From: Falsihalocynthiibacter halioticoli
GTDB taxonomy: Bacteria; Pseudomonadota; Alphaproteobacteria; Rhodobacterales; Rhodobacteraceae
DNA length: 64,000 nt
Assembly (NCBI RefSeq): GCF_025802015.1
Contig: NZ_JAOYFC010000001.1
Coordinates: 1,302,001 to 1,366,000, forward strand
Reading direction: 5' to 3'
The stretch's first letter is position 1. Each line of letters opens with the position of its first letter. The notes below the pieces were generated by a model. That model had not been told where the DNA came from, made no database searches, and worked only from the letters and a program-made list of their open reading frames with translations. Positions 60,697 through 64,000 of the stretch are shown here, piece by piece. Position numbers and translations under genes: made by a program.

Positions 60697-61320
60697 CTAG
60701 CTCTTGGGGGTGTTTTCCTTGTTTTTCAAAAGATTTGCAAGCCCCGCAAACGGTTTTGCTTCTTCGTCTGTCATTGCAGCTTCACCGGGCTCTGTAAACT
60801 GTGTTTCTTCCAGTGCCGCACCCTCTGCGCGCGGATAGGGCGGAAGTGCCAGTGCAAGTGACTCGATCAGGATCGCATCAAGGTCGATTGACTTGCCCAA
60901 AGGCTCGCGAGAGTCATCGCCATCAAGCTCGACTTCAATTTCCTCTTCACCGTCGGTTTCAAACTCGAATTCAGAGGTATCTTTGACGAAAACCCGCTCA
61001 ACGGATTCCTCGACACGCGTCGTCACTGGTGCAAGGCTGATCACACAGGGCTGGGTCACGGTCGCGCCGAGGTGGCCTGTAAGTTGCCAATCGTCGCGGC
61101 CCTGCGCTTCGATCTTTCCTTCAAAGCGCAGTTTCTTAAGCCCTAACAACTCCAGTTCCGCGGCAATCGCAGTCAGAACGTCGCTTGGCGGTATGATTTC
61201 GAATGGGGTTGCCTTGCGCTGCGCGAGGTCGGCAACGCGCAGCACATTCCCGCTTTGGGCAGTGGTCGCCTTTTTGCCGGTGCCGCTGCTTCCGGTAGGT
61301 GACTTGGGTGTTTGAGCCAT
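60697..61320 (-). CDS. DUF177/YceD-family protein
   Basis: A 207-residue protein of the YceD family, found next to rpmF in most bacteria and linked to 23S rRNA maturation in some. DUF177 core includes GHLGATVTQPCVISLAPVTTRVEESVERVFV and ALALPPYPRAEGA. The basic, Ser/Thr-rich N-terminus is probably disordered. ATG at 61320 is preferred; 61335 and 61347 are in frame. It is divergent from bamE. Confidence 0.9.
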   Translation of the reverse strand: MAQTPKSPTGSSGTGKKATTAQSGNVLRVADLAQRKATPFEIIPPSDVLTAIAAELELLGLKKLRFEGKIEAQGRDDWQLTGHLGATVTQPCVISLAPVTTRVEESVERVFVKDTSEFEFETDGEEEIEVELDGDDSREPLGKSIDLDAILIESLALALPPYPRAEGAALEETQFTEPGEAAMTDEEAKPFAGLANLLKNKENTPKS

Positions 61321-61336
61321 CTTTCGCGCTTCCATT

Positions 61337-61364
61337 CTTGAATACACTTCAATCCTTCTATAAG
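61337..61364 (+). promoter_or_regulatory. Candidate bamE promoter
   Basis: CTTGAA, 16 bases, TATAAG, 40 bases before the bamE start, in the divergent gap with DUF177. Confidence 0.5.
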
Positions 61365-61404
61365 TCGGATAAAAGCCTGAGACAGGTTAAGCAAGAGGTC
61401 ACGA

Positions 61405-61902
61405 ATGCAAATCCTTCCGCGTGTATCCGAGGGTATCCGGCGCAAAAGCATCGGTTTCGCTGGCGTCGTGTGCCTCGCGGTGGCTGTATCCGCGTGCTCG
61501 CCGATCTATCGAAACCACGGCTATGTGCCACCTGCCGAAGACCTCCAGAACGTTGTTGTCGGCGTTGATACGATTGATTCCGTTGAAGAAACACTCGGGT
61601 CCCCCTCAGGACGAGGCGTTCTTCAGGATAGCGATATTTTCTATACCGAATCCCGTTGGAAGACCTTCGGAATGCGGCCGCCAAAAGAAATCCATCGCGA
61701 TGTGGTCGTTGTGCGCTTTGATAGTCGCGGTACAGTTTCCAACGTCGTGCAGTTCGGATTGGAACAGGGGCAGGTTATCTCGTTTAACCGTCGTGTAACC
61801 GATTCCAACATTGCTGATGTGACCTTCTTCGGGCAGCTCCTCGGAGCGTTCGGCAACTTTGATGCTGGTCAAGCACTTACCGGTTCCCCATCCCCACAAT
61901 AG
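61405..61902 (+). CDS. bamE: Outer-membrane assembly lipoprotein BamE (SmpA/OmlA)
   Basis: Lipoprotein of the BAM complex. The 165-residue protein has a signal peptide with lipobox VSAC (Cys at 31), then GYVPPAEDLQNVVVGVDTIDSVEETLGSPS, the SmpA/OmlA domain, which is a two-helix plus beta unit. It is divergent from DUF177, and convergent with msrB. Confidence 0.9.
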   Translation: MQILPRVSEGIRRKSIGFAGVVCLAVAVSACSPIYRNHGYVPPAEDLQNVVVGVDTIDSVEETLGSPSGRGVLQDSDIFYTESRWKTFGMRPPKEIHRDVVVVRFDSRGTVSNVVQFGLEQGQVISFNRRVTDSNIADVTFFGQLLGAFGNFDAGQALTGSPSPQ

Positions 61903-61945
61903 AGAAATTTCAATCGCTTAGATGGCATAGCTGCCTCGGCTGGCA

Positions 61946-62362
61946 CTAATCTTTTGGGTCAAATCGCAGGGCGACTCCGTTTAAGCAATACCGCAGGCCC
62001 GTGGGTTCTGGGCCGTCAGGGAATACATGCCCAAGGTGCGCCTTGCACACGTCGCAATGCACTTCGGTGCGGCGCATAAAGAACTTGCGATCCTCTTGGG
62101 TGCCAATCGGCGCGTCCGGCATTGGGGCATAGAAACTCGGCCATCCCGTGCCGGATTCGTATTTCTGCGCCTGATCAAAAAGCGGTGTATCACAGCAAAT
62201 GCAGCGGAAAACCCCGTCAACCTTAGGAAAATTGTCACAACTATGCGCGCGCTCTGTGCCGTGTTTTCGCGTGACTTTATACGCCTCCGGTGAAAGTTGC
62301 GCGCGCCAATCGGCATCGCTTTTGATGATTTCCTGTGGGCGGGAGTCGGGCGCTTTGGCCAT
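61946..62362 (-). CDS. msrB: Peptide-methionine (R)-S-oxide reductase
   Basis: Repairs methionine-R-sulfoxide in proteins. The 138-residue protein has both zinc CxxC motifs (CICC and CDVC), the GWPSFYAP segment and the catalytic cysteine in LRYCLNGVAL. No signal peptide, so cytoplasmic. It is divergent from olsB. Confidence 0.95.
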   Translation of the reverse strand: MAKAPDSRPQEIIKSDADWRAQLSPEAYKVTRKHGTERAHSCDNFPKVDGVFRCICCDTPLFDQAQKYESGTGWPSFYAPMPDAPIGTQEDRKFFMRRTEVHCDVCKAHLGHVFPDGPEPTGLRYCLNGVALRFDPKD

Positions 62363-62497
62363 ATGTCAAATTCCTGTCACGTCTTGAGAGTAGGCTTCAC
62401 ACATATCATATGAGAAGCTGACCCCGTTAAAAAAGCGGGCGCAGGAGCGGTTTACGCAATTGTGATATCGAACGGGTGAGGTTGAGGAGAGCGTCAA

Positions 62498-63238
62498 ATG
62501 ACCATGCTAAAACAGGGCCGCTATCAAGCGCGTTTGGCCAAGACATCGCATGACATTGCTGCCGCCCAAGAGCTGCGTCACCGCGCGTTCTTTCAGGACG
62601 AAGCGCAACGCGGCTTGGATCAGGACGAATTCGACGAGAAATGTAGCCATGTGCTCGTGTCGGATTTGAAGACAGGCCGTCTTGTCTGCTGTTTTCGCAT
62701 GATGGAACTGGCCGATGGGCGTGGCATCACCAACAGCTATGCGGCGCAATATTACGAGCTATCCGCGCTCGCCGATTTTGATGGCCCGATTGTCGAGATG
62801 GGGCGCTTTTGCGTTGATCCTTCGGAGAATTCGCCCGATATCCTGCGCGTTGCATGGGGCGCGATGACCGAGTTTGTCGATAGTCGAGGCGTGCAACTTT
62901 TGTTTGGTTGTTCCTCGTTTAAAGGCACAGAGGCGGAGGCCTATTATGACGCCTTTGCCATGCTCAAGGAGCGCCATCTGGCGCCGAAACGATGGCTTCC
63001 CAAAGTGAAAGCGCCCGATGTGTTCCGTTTTGCCCAACGCCTGCGTCGCAAGCCTGATCCGAAGCGGGCGATGCGTTCCATGCCGCCATTGCTCAAAACA
63101 TATCTCGCTATGGGCGGATGGGTGAGTGATCATGCGGTGATTGATCCGGTGATGAACACGCTGCATGTGTTCACAGGGCTTGAGATCGGTGCAATTCCAC
63201 CGGCGCGACGACGTTTCCTTCAGGCGGCCACACGCTAG
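62498..63238 (+). CDS. olsB: L-ornithine N(alpha)-acyltransferase (ornithine-lipid synthesis)
   Basis: Adds a 3-hydroxyacyl chain from ACP to ornithine, giving lyso-ornithine lipid. The 246-residue GNAT-like protein shows AQELRHRAFFQ, DEFDEKCSHVLVSD and EMGRFCVDPSENSPDILRVAWGAM, with the family GCSSFKGTEAEAYYDAFAML block. GGAG lies eight bases before the ATG. olsA, the second enzyme, is not in the window. It is followed by the ABC-F gene. Confidence 0.88.
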   Translation: MTMLKQGRYQARLAKTSHDIAAAQELRHRAFFQDEAQRGLDQDEFDEKCSHVLVSDLKTGRLVCCFRMMELADGRGITNSYAAQYYELSALADFDGPIVEMGRFCVDPSENSPDILRVAWGAMTEFVDSRGVQLLFGCSSFKGTEAEAYYDAFAMLKERHLAPKRWLPKVKAPDVFRFAQRLRRKPDPKRAMRSMPPLLKTYLAMGGWVSDHAVIDPVMNTLHVFTGLEIGAIPPARRRFLQAATR

Positions 63239-63300
63239 AATTTCGCTATTCGCGCATTCCCGCGCTTGACCTTCGCCGCGCAGCCCACTAGCCGATGGCC

Positions 63301-64000
63301 ATGGCACGTGTACCTCTTTTACAGCTTTCCGATATCGCGCTCGGTTTTGGCGGCGATCCGCTTTTCTCTTCGCTTGATCTTGTTGTGCAACCAGGCGACC
63401 GCGTGGCGCTTGTCGGGCGCAATGGCTCTGGTAAATCCACTTTGATGAAGGTCATGGCAGGGTTGGTGGAGCCTGATGATGGCAGTCGCGTTGTCCCGCA
63501 GGGTACTTCTGTTGGCTATATGGAGCAGGATCCAGACCTTAGCGGTTTTGCCACGCTTGGCGATTTCGCCGCAAGCGAGCTTGATCCGGCCGATGCCTAC
63601 CGCGTTGAAATGGTTGCCGAAGGGCTGAAATTCAAACCCGCAACAGAAGTTGCAGTTGCGTCGGGCGGGGAGCGGCGGCGAGCGGCCTTGGCCAAATTGC
63701 TGGCTGAAGCGCCGGATTTGATGCTGCTGGACGAGCCGACCAACCACCTTGATATCGAAGCCATCGGATGGCTTGAGGAGCAACTCAAAACAACGCGTGC
63801 GGGTTTTGTCCTTATTTCGCACGACCGCGCCTTCTTGAACGCGCTCACTCGCGCGACCCTCTGGGTTGATCGCGGGCAGGTACGTCGCCTTGAGAAGGGG
63901 TTCGCCCATTTCGAGGCATGGCGTGACAAAATCTGGGAAGACGAGGACATGCAGCGCCACAAGCTTGACCGCAAGATCAAGAGCGAGGCGCGATGGGCCG
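63301..64000 (+). CDS. ABC-F family ATPase (Uup-like), N-terminal part
   Basis: Ribosome-associated ABC protein without membrane domain. The first 233 residues are in the window and cover the first ATPase domain: Walker A GRNGSGKST (about 39-47), signature SGGERRRA, Walker B LMLLDEPTNHLD, and His in LISHDRAF. The DRKIKSEARW segment at the edge starts the interdomain linker. ATG GCC at 63295 is an alternative start. The second domain lies outside. Confidence 0.9.
   Translation, partial: MARVPLLQLSDIALGFGGDPLFSSLDLVVQPGDRVALVGRNGSGKSTLMKVMAGLVEPDDGSRVVPQGTSVGYMEQDPDLSGFATLGDFAASELDPADAYRVEMVAEGLKFKPATEVAVASGGERRRAALAKLLAEAPDLMLLDEPTNHLDIEAIGWLEEQLKTTRAGFVLISHDRAFLNALTRATLWVDRGQVRRLEKGFAHFEAWRDKIWEDEDMQRHKLDRKIKSEARWA

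Noticed and set aside
1..64000. CRISPR arrays, insertion sequences, integrases, prophage genes
   Set aside because: No repeat-spacer pattern, transposase or phage gene was seen; tRNA genes show no adjacent integrase or duplicated attachment site.

Overview
The window is chromosomal DNA from an alphaproteobacterium of the order Rhodobacterales, most likely the roseobacter group. This rests on gene content and order: ppiD-like/trpE next to a YibQ-like gene and trpGD; DUF177-rpmF-plsX-fabH-ihfA-merR; argS-SPOR-scpA-scpB; a class II ribonucleotide reductase; ornithine-lipid acyltransferase OlsB; a double-length dCTP deaminase; a cysteine-poor DksA. Nearly every stretch is densely packed core genome. 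I see no prophage, transposon, CRISPR array or plasmid module.

Layout. 1-11.6 kb: tryptophan synthesis genes (trpD partial, trpG, trpE) interrupted by an opposite-strand YibQ-like gene, then a periplasmic foldase, an aminotransferase, gpt, a LysE exporter, fabI, pdxH, a double cold-shock protein, a DUF192 protein and tRNA-Pro(UGG). 11.66-12.59 kb: a long non-coding region before nrdJ carrying DnaA boxes, clustered GANTC sites and an NrdR-like box pair. 12.6-20 kb: nrdJ, a nitrilase, and ilvIH behind a leader-peptide attenuator. 20.2-27.9 kb: a kinase-fold protein, response regulator and Cache-domain sensor kinase in one overlapping operon, divergent from a complete TRAP transporter of the 2-oxoacid (TakP) type with an enlarged DctM. 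28-37 kb: VOC protein, Bpt, RDD and DUF2852 proteins, YbaK, GlnE, and the Entner-Doudoroff genes edd-eda with a LacI-type operator. 37-46 kb: lipoprotein, RlmI-like methylase, orphan PIN protein, the MoxR/GNAT/DUF2927/small membrane protein/VWA cluster, DksA and a flavin monooxygenase. 46-57 kb: xth, erpA, dgt, argS, SPOR protein, scpAB, an MFS/Lrp divergent pair, dcd and tRNA-Pro(GGG). 57-64 kb: merR, ihfA, fabH, plsX, rpmF, DUF177, bamE, msrB, olsB and the start of an ABC-F gene.

How the genes work together. Three amino-acid modules (trp, ilv and the pdxH/aminotransferase functions) sit with nucleotide supply genes (nrdJ, dgt, dcd, gpt) and envelope lipid genes (fabI, fabH, plsX, olsB). The best regulatory signals are the ilvI leader peptide MSFVVILVEKMRMGR with its competing hairpins, the region upstream of nrdJ, which looks like a cell-cycle and nucleotide-responsive promoter, and a perfect 14-bp palindrome upstream of edd. 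The least understood loci are the MoxR-VWA cluster, the sensor/regulator/kinase triad facing the TRAP transporter, and several small conserved-looking proteins too short for usual length cut-offs.
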